From Vallitaleaceae bacterium (GTDB lineage Bacteria > Bacillota > Clostridia > Lachnospirales > Vallitaleaceae): 54,063 bases of DNA. The notes under the pieces were generated by a model. It did no database searches and was not told where the DNA came from. It worked only from the letters and a program-made list of their open reading frames with translations. Position 1 is the stretch's first letter; each line of letters begins with the position of its first letter. Position numbers and translations under genes: made by a program. The stretch lies in contig JANQFZ010000012.1 of NCBI GenBank assembly GCA_028277605.1, positions 1-54,063 on the forward strand, read 5' to 3'. Shown piece by piece: positions 17,266 through 25,711 of the stretch.

Positions 17266-18621
17266 TCACGCCTTTAATTGATTGTTCAAAAAGCTTTCTA
17301 TAAAAGAGGTATCATACCGTCCCTCAATAAATGCCTTATGGTTTAACAGATCATATTGAAAATCGATATTGGTATCAATACCTTGGATGATTAATTCTCC
17401 TATAGCACTTTTCATCTTACCTATAGCACTTTTTCTATCTTTATCATATACAATGAGCTTTGCAATCATAGAATCATAGGTAGGAGGAATTGTATAGCCC
17501 TGATACATAGCACTATCGACCCGAATTCCATTGCCGCCAGGAATATGAAGCTGCTCAATAGTTCCTGGTGACGGAGCAAATCCTTTGGATGGATTCTCAG
17601 CATTGATTCTGCACTCTATTGCATGTCCAGATATTTCAATATCTGATTGTTTTAGAAATAATGGCTTTCCAGAGGCAATTTTTATCTGTTCTTTTATTAA
17701 ATCAATGCCTGTTACCATTTCTGTAACAGGATGCTCAACCTGTATTCTTGTGTTCATTTCAATAAAATAAAATTGTTGATCCTTATCTAGCAGAAACTCA
17801 ACCGTTCCTGCATTTCTATATTCAATGGCTTTTGCAGCTTTAATTGCTGTTTCACCCATTTTTTGTCTTAGTTTTTTAGTGATTGCTTTAGAAGGTGCTT
17901 CTTCTATGACCTTTTGATGTCTTCTTTGAAGTGAACAATCTCTTTCTCCAAGGTGAACCACATGACCATGATGATCGGCTAATATTTGAAATTCTATATG
18001 CTTTGGATTTTGTATGTACTTTTCAACATACATTGAGTTATCACCAAAAGCATTTTTAGCTTCCATTTGGGCTGTTGAGAATTGAGATTCAAATTCATCC
18101 GAATGCATAACAATCCGCATGCCTCTGCCTCCACCTCCAGCTGAAGCCTTAACAATAACTGGGTAGCCAATCTTATTTGCAATCTCTTTAGCTTGCTCTA
18201 CAGAAGAAACCTTTCCCTCCGAACCAGGAACCACTGGTATTCCTGCTTCTATCATCGAGCGTCTTGCTTCTGCTTTATTCCCCATTTTATCAATCATTTC
18301 TGACGTGGGTCCAATAAAGGTAATATGACATTCTTCAAGCGCTTTAGCAAATTTGCTATTCTCAGACAAAAAACCAAAACCCGGATGTATAGCAGTTGCT
18401 CCAGTAACACTTGCAGCACTTATAATTCTTTTCATATCTAAATAGCTGTCTCTAGCTTGCGCTGGTCCTATACAAACGGCTTCATCTGCTAATTGGGTAT
18501 GAAGCGCATCCTTATCAATTTCTGAATAAACGGCTACGGATTGAATACCCATTTCTCTACAGGCTCGGATGATACGAACAGCAATTTCACCCCGATTAGC
18601 AATTAATATTTTATCAAACAT
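17266..18621 (-). CDS. accC: Biotin carboxylase subunit of acetyl-CoA carboxylase
   Basis: A 451-residue ATP-grasp enzyme of normal length that carboxylates biotin on AccB using ATP and bicarbonate. The N-terminal FDKILIANRGEIA and the glycine loop GGGGRG (162-167) are present, as are EKYIQNPKHIE, the metal-binding FIEMNTRIQVEH and the QGYTIPPTYDSMIAK region. GAGGTG precedes the ATG. It follows fabZ by 57 bp, the longest gap in the accB-accA part of the operon. Confidence 0.96.
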   Translation of the reverse strand: MFDKILIANRGEIAVRIIRACREMGIQSVAVYSEIDKDALHTQLADEAVCIGPAQARDSYLDMKRIISAASVTGATAIHPGFGFLSENSKFAKALEECHITFIGPTSEMIDKMGNKAEARRSMIEAGIPVVPGSEGKVSSVEQAKEIANKIGYPVIVKASAGGGGRGMRIVMHSDEFESQFSTAQMEAKNAFGDNSMYVEKYIQNPKHIEFQILADHHGHVVHLGERDCSLQRRHQKVIEEAPSKAITKKLRQKMGETAIKAAKAIEYRNAGTVEFLLDKDQQFYFIEMNTRIQVEHPVTEMVTGIDLIKEQIKIASGKPLFLKQSDIEISGHAIECRINAENPSKGFAPSPGTIEQLHIPGGNGIRVDSAMYQGYTIPPTYDSMIAKLIVYDKDRKSAIGKMKSAIGELIIQGIDTNIDFQYDLLNHKAFIEGRYDTSFIESFLNNQLKA

Positions 18622-18678
18622 AAAAACACCTCAATAATGGTTTAAAAATGCTAAACTAGATTACAATAATAGCTCACA

Positions 18679-19104
18679 CTAATCACCAACGTAAAATGTA
18701 AGCTCAGCCTTAGCTACTACTTTATCGTTCACTTTGGCTACTGCACACCCAATTCCAACGGGTCCTTTGGTCTTAGTAATCTCTACTTCCAGCTCCAATG
18801 TGTCGCCAGGACGAACTTTATCTTTAAACCTAGCTTTATTAATACTACCAAAATAAGCCGTTTTGCCCTTCATTTCATCAAGGCTTAGCATAATAACAGT
18901 CCCGACCTGTGCCATAGCTTCGATGATAAGTACACCCGGCATTACTGGTTCCTCAGGAAAATGTCCTTTAAAAAAATACTCGTTATACGTTACATTTTTT
19001 ATACCCTTTGCTCTTTTTCCTTCTTCAAGTTCTGTTATTTTATCTATTAGGAGGAAAGGCGAACGATGGGGTATGATTTTCATAATTTCTGTAATTGTTA
19101 ACAT
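18679..19104 (-). CDS. fabZ: 3-hydroxyacyl-ACP dehydratase FabZ
   Basis: A 141-residue hot-dog fold dehydratase that removes water from 3-hydroxyacyl-ACP. The catalytic pair is H48 in GHFPEEPVMPG and E62 in IIEAMAQ. Length is standard. No fabA or fabM-like isomerase is seen in the operon, so the source of unsaturated chains, if any, must be elsewhere or in FabZ/FabF variants. It lies 8 bp after accB. Confidence 0.95.
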   Translation of the reverse strand: MLTITEIMKIIPHRSPFLLIDKITELEEGKRAKGIKNVTYNEYFFKGHFPEEPVMPGVLIIEAMAQVGTVIMLSLDEMKGKTAYFGSINKARFKDKVRPGDTLELEVEITKTKGPVGIGCAVAKVNDKVVAKAELTFYVGD

Positions 19105-19112
19105 CGAACCAC

Positions 19113-19574
19113 CTACTTTGTTTTAATCTTAAATAATGGCTGCCCATATTCCACCATTTGCTCATTTTCAACGAATACCTCAACAACTTCGCCTGATACA
19201 TCACTTTCAATTTCATTCATAAGCTTCATGGCTTCAATAATACACAGCACATCCCCTTTTGCTACAGCCTGCCCTATTTTAACAAAGTTCTGGGCATCTG
19301 GACTTGGAGAAGCGTAAAACGTGCCCACAATAGGAGCTTTGATTAACGTACCTTCTATCTCAATTTTCTTCTCACCAGCTTCTTGCTCTTGGACTTCACT
19401 CGCTGTCACTGAAATGTCCTGTATCTGTTGCACGGGCTGTTGTAGTATGGGCTGTATCATTGTTTCTTTTTGGTTTTTTAAACAGAATCTAAAATTATCT
19501 TTTTCTATTTCAAGCTCAGTGAATGTCGTATCCTTCATAAGTTCAATTAACTCTTTGATTTCACTTAGTTTCAT
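19113..19574 (-). CDS. accB: Biotin carboxyl carrier protein
   Basis: A 153-residue BCCP. The C-terminal biotinyl domain carries EAMKLMNE with the biotin-accepting K117. A Gln/Val/Glu-rich flexible linker (about 38-72) separates it from the N-terminal region that binds biotin carboxylase. AGGAGG lies just before the ATG. It is embedded between fabF and fabZ, a common Clostridia arrangement. Confidence 0.95.
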   Translation of the reverse strand: MKLSEIKELIELMKDTTFTELEIEKDNFRFCLKNQKETMIQPILQQPVQQIQDISVTASEVQEQEAGEKKIEIEGTLIKAPIVGTFYASPSPDAQNFVKIGQAVAKGDVLCIIEAMKLMNEIESDVSGEVVEVFVENEQMVEYGQPLFKIKTK

Positions 19575-19583
19575 AACAGCCTC

Positions 19584-20819
19584 CTATCGATATGGTTGTA
19601 TACAGACAGTAGCATTATGTCCACCAAAACCAATAGAGTTTGAAAGCACATAACCCACATCTGCTTTTCGTCCTTCGTGAGGCACATAATCTAAATCACA
19701 TACTTCATCTGGTGTTGTGTACCCAGTCGTTGGATGAATATACTGTTCTTCAATAGATTTAATACAAGCAATCAATTCAACTGCACCTGCACCGCCAAGT
19801 AAATGTCCAACCATGGATTTTGTTGAACTAATTGGCACACGATAAGCATGCTCACCTAATGCCCTCTTAATAGCAATTGTCTCAACTTCATCATTAATCT
19901 GTGTACTCGTTCCATGCGCATTAATATAGGAAACGTCTTCAGGTTCTATTCCAGCATCTTTCATCGCTAATTTCATCGCTCTTGTAGCACCGTCTCCCTC
20001 TGGATGGGATGCTGTTATATGGTACGCATCACAGGTCGAACCATAACCCATAACCTCAGCAAATATGGTAGCACCACGCCTTTTTGCATGTTCTAACTCT
20101 TCTAATACAAGTGTGCCTGCACCTTCACCCATTACAAATCCATCCCTGTTTTTATCAAAAGGTCTTGAAGCATTGAGAGGGTCTGTATTCATACTTAGAG
20201 CATTTAACTTGATGAAGCCGGCTAATCCTAGAGGAACAATGGTGCTCTCTGTCCCACCAGCAATAATGACATCTGCATCTCCATATTGTATCGCTCTAAA
20301 TGCATCTCCTACAGAATGAGTTGAGGATGCACAAGCTGATACCACAGATTTACATATTCCCTTTACACCGAATCGAATTGCTATATTACCTGCTGCCATA
20401 TTGGCAATTATCATCGGAATTAGTAAAGGTGACACCTTGTTAGGTCCTTTAGAGAGTAATTGTTGCTCTTGTATTTCCATAGTACCAAGTCCGCCTATAC
20501 CACTTCCAATAATCACACCGATTCTATCTGGATCTATTTCAGATATATTTATTTTAGAATGCTCTATGGCTTCTTTAGTAGCCGCAATTGCTAATTGGGA
20601 AAAGCGTGACATTCTTCTGGCTTCTTTTTTGTCCATGCAGTCCAAAGGATCAAAACCTTTAACTTCACCCGCTATGTGAACTTTATACGCTTCTGTATCA
20701 AAAGCCGTTATCTCACCTATACCACTTTTACCAGCCTTTATACTTTCCCAAAAGGTATCCACCGAATTTCCTACCGGTGTAATCGCTCCTAATCCTGTTA
20801 CCACAACTCTTTTTTTCAT
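19584..20819 (-). CDS. fabF: 3-oxoacyl-ACP synthase II FabF
   Basis: A 411-residue condensing enzyme that elongates acyl-ACP with malonyl-ACP. The catalytic cysteine is C163 in SACASS; the two histidines lie in NAHGTST and in KSMVGHLLGGAG. The C-terminal NSIGFGGHNA is typical. AGGAGGATAT precedes the ATG. It follows fabG by 11 bp. Confidence 0.96.
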   Translation of the reverse strand: MKKRVVVTGLGAITPVGNSVDTFWESIKAGKSGIGEITAFDTEAYKVHIAGEVKGFDPLDCMDKKEARRMSRFSQLAIAATKEAIEHSKINISEIDPDRIGVIIGSGIGGLGTMEIQEQQLLSKGPNKVSPLLIPMIIANMAAGNIAIRFGVKGICKSVVSACASSTHSVGDAFRAIQYGDADVIIAGGTESTIVPLGLAGFIKLNALSMNTDPLNASRPFDKNRDGFVMGEGAGTLVLEELEHAKRRGATIFAEVMGYGSTCDAYHITASHPEGDGATRAMKLAMKDAGIEPEDVSYINAHGTSTQINDEVETIAIKRALGEHAYRVPISSTKSMVGHLLGGAGAVELIACIKSIEEQYIHPTTGYTTPDEVCDLDYVPHEGRKADVGYVLSNSIGFGGHNATVCIQPYR

Positions 20820-20830
20820 ACATATCCTCC

Positions 20831-21565
20831 TTACATGACCATTCCACCATCAACATTGATGACTTGACCTGTAATATAATTCGCTTTTTCAGAGGCTAAA
20901 AAGGCAACTAAGTGAGCTACTTCCTCACTTTTTCCCATCCTATTTAAAGGAATGTTACTGAGAAAATTTTCTTTTACTTTATCAGCTAAATCCTCTGTCA
21001 TTTCTGTTTCAATAAAACCGGGCGCAATAGCATTTACGGTTATTCCTCTTAATGCAAACTCCTTAGCACAAGCTTTTGTAAACCCTATAACGCCTGCCTT
21101 AGAAGCTGTATAGTTGGTCTGACCAATATTACCGATTAGTCCAACAACAGATGTAATATTAACAATTTTACCAGTTCTTTGTTTTAACATGATTCTACTC
21201 ACATGCTTAGTACAATTAAAGGTGCCTTTAAGATTAACTGCTATAACATCATCAAAAGCTTTTTCATCCATTCTCATTAATAACGTATCTTTGGTAATAC
21301 CTGCATTATTGACGAGAAGATCGATGGAGCCAAACTCATCTTTAACTACTTTTATAAAATCCGCAACCTGATCAAACTGACTTACATCACATTGAAAAGC
21401 TTTTGCCTTTCCACCGTTATTTTCTATCTCTTTAAGAACGGCATCTGAAGCCTCTTGATTGCTTCTATAATTAATTATGATTGTAAAACCTTCCTCTGCC
21501 AGCTTCAAAGCGATAGCTCTACCAATACCTCTGCTTGCACCCGTTATAACAGCTACCTTACTCAT
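20831..21565 (-). CDS. fabG: 3-oxoacyl-ACP reductase FabG
   Basis: A 244-residue short-chain dehydrogenase that reduces 3-oxoacyl-ACP with NADPH. The cofactor motif TGASRGIG is at 8-15, NNAG at 86-89, and the catalytic residues are S139, Y152 and K156. The C-terminal ITGQVINVDGGMVM is diagnostic for FabG. GGGGGAT precedes the ATG, and the gene nearly abuts fabD (2 bp). Confidence 0.95.
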   Translation of the reverse strand: MSKVAVITGASRGIGRAIALKLAEEGFTIIINYRSNQEASDAVLKEIENNGGKAKAFQCDVSQFDQVADFIKVVKDEFGSIDLLVNNAGITKDTLLMRMDEKAFDDVIAVNLKGTFNCTKHVSRIMLKQRTGKIVNITSVVGLIGNIGQTNYTASKAGVIGFTKACAKEFALRGITVNAIAPGFIETEMTEDLADKVKENFLSNIPLNRMGKSEEVAHLVAFLASEKANYITGQVINVDGGMVM

Positions 21566-21567
21566 AC

Positions 21568-22494
21568 TTAGATCCCCCCTAAAAGCGTAATTGCTTTTTC
21601 TAATGTTTTTGAATCTTCAATGTTGACACATGTTTTTTTTCTGTCTATTTTCTTTAAGAATCCACTGAGTACTTTTCCAGGTCCAATCTCAATAAAGGTG
21701 TCTACACCATCTTGGATCATTCTTCTAATGGTATCTTCCCAGTTAACAGGAGATATGACTTGAGCTCTTAACCAACCTTTAATATCTTTAGAGTCTGTTA
21801 CATAATCCGCCGTTACGTTTGTTATATACGGGATGGCTATGTCCCTTAATTCTATCTGTTCTAATTCTTCTTGTAGCCAAACTGCCGCCTTTTCTAATAA
21901 AGGTGTATGGAAAGGACCGCTTACTTTAAGCTTTAGTACTCTTCTTGCTCCTGCTTCTAATAATGCTTCTCCAGCTTTATCTACAGCCTGCTTCTTACCT
22001 GCAATAACTATTTGACCTGGGCAGTTAAAATTAGCAGGATAAACCTCTTTAATTTCACCACATACCTGTTGAACTGTACTTCTTTCACAGCCTAAAACCG
22101 CTGCCATACCGCCAACGCCTTCAGGTACTGCTTCCTGCATATATTGCCCTCTTTTCTTAACCACCTTTACAGCATCAGCAAAGTCAAAAGCACCATTAGC
22201 TACCAAAGCACTATACTCTCCTAAGCTTAACCCCGCAACAACATCAGGCTTAATATCATAAGTATATAAAGCTTGTAATAAAGCAACAGAAGTGGTTAAA
22301 ATAGCTGGCTGAGTATATTCTGTCTTATTGAGTAGGTTCTCTTCTTCAAAGCATAGCTTTTTAACATCCATGCTTAAAGCATCACTTGCTTTTTCAAATA
22401 TATGATCGCTGACCTTAAAATTATGAGAAATATCTTTTCCCATTCCTAAATATTGTGCTCCTTGCCCAGCAAACAAAAAAGCTTTCTTAGACAT
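21568..22494 (-). CDS. fabD: Malonyl-CoA:ACP transacylase FabD
   Basis: A 308-residue acyltransferase that loads malonyl groups onto ACP. GQGAQ is at 10-14, the nucleophile S90 is in GLSLGEYSAL, and the histidine is in GPFHTPLL. I start at the ATG at 22494, which has GGTGG upstream. An in-frame codon at 22518 would add eight residues before the conserved SKKAFLFAGQG start and has no ribosome site. Confidence 0.95.
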   Translation of the reverse strand: MSKKAFLFAGQGAQYLGMGKDISHNFKVSDHIFEKASDALSMDVKKLCFEEENLLNKTEYTQPAILTTSVALLQALYTYDIKPDVVAGLSLGEYSALVANGAFDFADAVKVVKKRGQYMQEAVPEGVGGMAAVLGCERSTVQQVCGEIKEVYPANFNCPGQIVIAGKKQAVDKAGEALLEAGARRVLKLKVSGPFHTPLLEKAAVWLQEELEQIELRDIAIPYITNVTADYVTDSKDIKGWLRAQVISPVNWEDTIRRMIQDGVDTFIEIGPGKVLSGFLKKIDRKKTCVNIEDSKTLEKAITLLGGI

Positions 22495-22537
22495 ATTTCC
22501 ACCACCTATAGGTTTCACTTAATTACTATCTCAGTCC

Positions 22538-23485
22538 TCAGCACGATATGTTTTTTCCTACGGTTTTAATCACTTGGTAAGTTTCTTCCATAAGCTCCTT
22601 AATAATTTCTTCACAGCTCTGTTCCTTAGAAACCATACCCGCTACCTGTCCTGCCATAAAGGAGCCTGTATCTATATCTCCTTCTATAACCGCTTTTCTT
22701 AGTGTACCAGCACCTAATTCATCCAATTTTTCAGGGGATACACCTTCACGTTCTAATTTTAAAAACTCTCTTGACAATTTATTTCTTAGGACTCTTACAG
22801 GATGACCTGTAACTCTCCCTGTCACTTGTGTATCTATATCTTTTGCTTTCTTGACCTTTTGCTTGTAATTGGAATGTATAATACACTCATGAGCCAATAA
22901 AAATCTGGTGCCAATCTGCACACCATCTGCACCCAGCATAAAAGCAGCTGCTACGCCTCTTCCATCAGCAATACCTCCAGCAGCTATTACTGGAATATTA
23001 ACTGCATCTCTTATCTGAGGAACTAAGACCATTGTTGTTAATTCTCCTATGTGCCCGCCTGATTCACAGCCTTCTACAACAACAGCATCCGCCCCATATC
23101 TTTCCATTCTTTTGGCTAACGCAACAGAAGGAACAACAGGAATTACTTTAATTCCAGCATCCTTCCAAAGTTCAAAGTATTTTCCAGGGTTCCCTGCTCC
23201 AGTTGTAACAACTTTTACGCCTTCTTCACAAACCATATGAGCAATTTCATCTGCATAAGGACTTAAAAGCATTATATTAACACCAAACGGTTTTTTAGTT
23301 TTTTCTTTTGTTTTTCTAATTTCTTCTCTAACAATCTCTGTTGGTGCATTACCTGCTGCTATGATACCAAGTCCTCCAGCATTAGAGACCGCAGATACTA
23401 GATTGTGTTCTGCAACCCACGCCATACCTCCTTGAAAGATAGGAACTTCTATATCTAGCATTTCACAGATTTTGTACGCAACCAT
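22538..23485 (-). CDS. fabK: Enoyl-ACP reductase II (FMN-dependent) FabK
   Basis: A 315-residue TIM-barrel flavoprotein of the nitronate monooxygenase/FabK family, the last step of each elongation round. QGGMAWVAEHNLVSAVSNAG, VVEGCESGGHIG, IAAGGIADGRG and the GADGVQIGTRFL phosphate loop are all present. Use of FabK instead of FabI fits Clostridia and predicts poor sensitivity to triclosan-type FabI inhibitors. It follows acpP after a 149-bp gap that holds a long inverted repeat. Confidence 0.94.
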   Translation of the reverse strand: MVAYKICEMLDIEVPIFQGGMAWVAEHNLVSAVSNAGGLGIIAAGNAPTEIVREEIRKTKEKTKKPFGVNIMLLSPYADEIAHMVCEEGVKVVTTGAGNPGKYFELWKDAGIKVIPVVPSVALAKRMERYGADAVVVEGCESGGHIGELTTMVLVPQIRDAVNIPVIAAGGIADGRGVAAAFMLGADGVQIGTRFLLAHECIIHSNYKQKVKKAKDIDTQVTGRVTGHPVRVLRNKLSREFLKLEREGVSPEKLDELGAGTLRKAVIEGDIDTGSFMAGQVAGMVSKEQSCEEIIKELMEETYQVIKTVGKNISC

Positions 23486-23545
23486 TCGATCACCACCTAT
23501 CGATTATCACATAAAGTCTTGTATAGTCTCTTAAACATAAGGAAT

Positions 23546-23601
23546 GTAGTATATAGAAGACGGCTCTTTTATTGAATGAGCATTATATCTTTATATACTA
23601 C
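23546..23601. repeat. Long inverted repeat in the acpP-fabK gap
   Basis: Perfect 10-bp arms GTAGTATATA (23546-23555) and TATATACTAC (23592-23601), with further inner pairing AAGA/TCTT and GCTC/GAGC. On the operon strand no T-run follows, so it looks like an mRNA stem that could mark a processing or stability boundary between acpP and fabK. On the other strand it is followed by TTTTT. Confidence 0.6.
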
Positions 23602-23634
23602 TTTTTAATAGATATTCTTCAGTTAATTCACGAC

Positions 23635-23856
23635 TTACTTATCAATATAATTTAAAGCATCTTGAACTGTTTTTATGGAAGCTAAATCATCATTATCAAT
23701 TTCTACGCCAAAGGTCTCTTCAATTGCCATAACTAATTCAAATAAATCTAATGAATCAGCACCTAAATCATCATTGAAGCTAGCTTCTAACTTAACTTCA
23801 TCCTCCTCAACGTCTAATTGTTCCACAATAATGTCTTTAAGCTTTTCAAAATTCAT
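23635..23856 (-). CDS. acpP: Acyl carrier protein
   Basis: A 73-residue acidic protein with the phosphopantetheine-attachment motif GADSLDLFE; the modified serine is S35. Helix [10 protein letters not shown] and the end helix are normal. AGGAGG precedes the ATG. It lies second in the operon after fabH, with a 115-bp gap before it and a hairpin-containing gap after it, which may let ACP reach a higher level than the enzymes downstream. Confidence 0.97.
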   Translation of the reverse strand: MNFEKLKDIIVEQLDVEEDEVKLEASFNDDLGADSLDLFELVMAIEETFGVEIDNDDLASIKTVQDALNYIDK

Positions 23857-23971
23857 TTGTTTCTCCTCCTGATTAATAATATATCATAATGATTGAGAGA
23901 ATAGCATACATTCGTATATGAGTTCTCTAAATCCATTTAACTAGGTTTAATCAATTTAAGTCCTAAATTTA

Positions 23972-24940
23972 TTATATGGTTATAACGCCTGCGCCATAAG
24001 TAAGCCCACCGCCAAAACCTGCAATAACAATAGTATCGCCCTTCTTCAACAGACCTTTATTAAACATTTCTGTGAGTGCAATAGGAATGCTTGCTGATGA
24101 AGTGTTGCCATAGCTTTGAATATTCATATAGCACTTCTGTAACGGTACATTAAGGCGTTTTGCAACTGATTTAATGATTCTTTCATTTGCGTGGTGTAGC
24201 ACGAAGTATTTAATGTCTTCTATCTTCAACCGACACTTTTCAACTGCTTTTTCGATAGCTTCTGGAACAACACTACAGGCAAACTTATATATTTCTCTGC
24301 CATCCATTTCAATATAAGGGTGCTCTGAATCTTTATTAACAAAAATATTCTTTAATGGTCGTGATTCACATAGTAAATATTTGCCTTTACTACCATCACA
24401 TCTACAAAGAAAATCAAAATAGCCTTTTTCCTCTGTGGCTTGAATAATTGCAGCTCCTGCGCCATCACCTAATAATACGCAAGTACTTCTATCTTCCCAG
24501 TTAGTCAACTTAGAAAGAAGTTCAGCGCCAATGACTAAGGCTGTTTTACACATACCCGTCTTAATATACTGGGCAGCCGTACTTAATCCAAAAACAAACC
24601 CTGAACAAGCAGCTGATAGATCAAAACACATCGCCTTATCTGCGCCTATTGCTTCTTGAACCTGACAGGCGGTAGAAGGGCAAAAATGATCTTGTGTTAT
24701 CGTTGAAACAATAATCAGGTCTATAGTTTCACTTGATACGCCTGCTTTTGCAATGGCTTCTTTTGCTGCCATCACTGACATATAAGTAGTTCCTTCCCCT
24801 TTACTAATTCTTCTTTCACTGATACCTGTTCTGCTTTTTATCCATTCGTCACTGGTGTCTACTATTTTTGCTAAATCATCGTTCGTTACGATGTTATCAG
24901 GAAGATAGCTCCCCATTCCGGCAATTTTTATATTCAACAT
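23972..24940 (-). CDS. fabH: 3-oxoacyl-ACP synthase III FabH
   Basis: A 322-residue initiating condensing enzyme that joins acetyl-CoA or branched acyl-CoA with malonyl-ACP. The catalytic cysteine is C112 in AACSGF; the histidine is in LHHANERI and the asparagine in the NTSSASIP region. I place the start at the ATG at 24940 because AGGAG precedes it and the family begins at this point; codons up to 24970 run back toward the promoter. It is the first gene of the fatty acid operon and lies about 40 bases after the predicted transcription start. Confidence 0.95.
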   Translation of the reverse strand: MLNIKIAGMGSYLPDNIVTNDDLAKIVDTSDEWIKSRTGISERRISKGEGTTYMSVMAAKEAIAKAGVSSETIDLIIVSTITQDHFCPSTACQVQEAIGADKAMCFDLSAACSGFVFGLSTAAQYIKTGMCKTALVIGAELLSKLTNWEDRSTCVLLGDGAGAAIIQATEEKGYFDFLCRCDGSKGKYLLCESRPLKNIFVNKDSEHPYIEMDGREIYKFACSVVPEAIEKAVEKCRLKIEDIKYFVLHHANERIIKSVAKRLNVPLQKCYMNIQSYGNTSSASIPIALTEMFNKGLLKKGDTIVIAGFGGGLTYGAGVITI

Positions 24941-24974
24941 AATTTTAACTCCTAATGATTTGCAATGCAAATAT

Positions 24975-24987
24975 TTTGATAATCAAA
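24975..24987 (-). promoter_or_regulatory. FabT-like operator at the fab operon promoter
   Basis: A perfect 13-bp palindrome TTTGATAATCAAA, which fits the TTTGA-N3-TCAAA pattern known for FabT, the MarR-family repressor of fatty acid synthesis in Lactobacillales. It touches the last base of the -10 box and covers the start site. The identical palindrome with the same -10 occurs upstream of the MarR-type gene at 39350-39790. Confidence 0.72.
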
Positions 24988-25015
24988 GTATATACATTTA
25001 CCCATATCTTGTCAA
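24987..25015 (-). promoter_or_regulatory. Sigma-A promoter of the fab-acc operon
   Basis: On the minus strand TTGACA (25010-25015), a 17-base spacer and TATACT (24987-24992). Transcription should begin near 24980, about 40 bases before fabH. Confidence 0.8.
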
Positions 25016-25111
25016 GTTATAATTCCTATTGAGAACAATTAATTACTTTTGGTTAACCGATGGCTATTTGAAAAAGTAAGAACTAGTAGAAAGTAAAAGC
25101 TTAATCTATGA

Positions 25112-25117
25112 TATAAT
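25112..25117 (+). promoter_or_regulatory. Likely -10 box of the 128-codon gene
   Basis: TATAAT without a clear -35 box, about 65 bases before the ATG of the gene that runs divergently from the fab operon. Confidence 0.4.
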
Positions 25118-25182
25118 AGTATTGGAACTATGGGGTGAACATCAATACTTAACTATACTTTACTTACTAAGGAGGAAATCAT

Positions 25183-25569
25183 ATGCTAATTAAAGACACA
25201 CAAGGTAAATATGAAATAAAGGTTGATAAGCAAAGAAGGGTGATTTATGAACGATGTATAGGGTTACTTAAGGAAGAAGATACTCAAAGATTACATAATG
25301 AATATATGAAAAAAATTGTTCCCTTATTTAATGGGAAATCGTGGGCTAAATGTTCAGATCTTAGAAATTACAAAACTTCAACAGTTGTTGATGCAATGAA
25401 TACTCATATCAATTGGTGCGAACAGCACGGTTTAGTTACTGGAGCAATTATTGTAGATCAAATGATTGTAAAAATGCAAATGAATAGAGTATCAAAAAAT
25501 ACAGTTCAGCCAACCGCTTTTAAAAGTGTTGAAGAAGCTGATAAATGGTTAAAGGAACAAGGATTTTAA
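25183..25569 (+). CDS. STAS/SpoIIAA-like small protein
   Basis: A 128-residue soluble protein. The pattern of a beta strand GKYEIKVDKQRRVIYERCIG, a helix, SWAKCSDLRNYKTS and a final helix EEADKWLKEQGF resembles the SpoIIAA-like/STAS fold group, seen as small stand-alone proteins in many bacteria. AAGGAGG supports the start. The gene stands alone, divergent from fabH, with its own terminator. Its role is unknown; the fold call is from pattern only. Confidence 0.55.
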   Translation: MLIKDTQGKYEIKVDKQRRVIYERCIGLLKEEDTQRLHNEYMKKIVPLFNGKSWAKCSDLRNYKTSTVVDAMNTHINWCEQHGLVTGAIIVDQMIVKMQMNRVSKNTVQPTAFKSVEEADKWLKEQGF

Positions 25570-25597
25570 ATAGATTGAATGATGATGAATCTCTATT

Positions 25598-25632
25598 AAA
25601 GGGCTGTCATATCAAGTAATCGACAGCCCTTT
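25598..25632. terminator. GGCTGTC-type bidirectional hairpin
   Basis: A perfect 11-bp stem AAAGGGCTGTC/GACAGCCCTTT with a 13-base loop, between two convergent genes. It resembles the hairpins after pepF and after the 91-codon gene. Confidence 0.6.
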
Positions 25633-25711
25633 ATTAAATATCTCATGCTATTGGAGATACTATTAATATCATCCCTTATAAACGAGTTATTAAGTCTATA
25701 TTGTATTTTTA

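Noticed and set aside
17994..18182. Open frames antisense to accC, fabF, fabD and other operon genes
   Set aside because: They lie wholly inside well-supported genes, lack ribosome sites and show no family motif.
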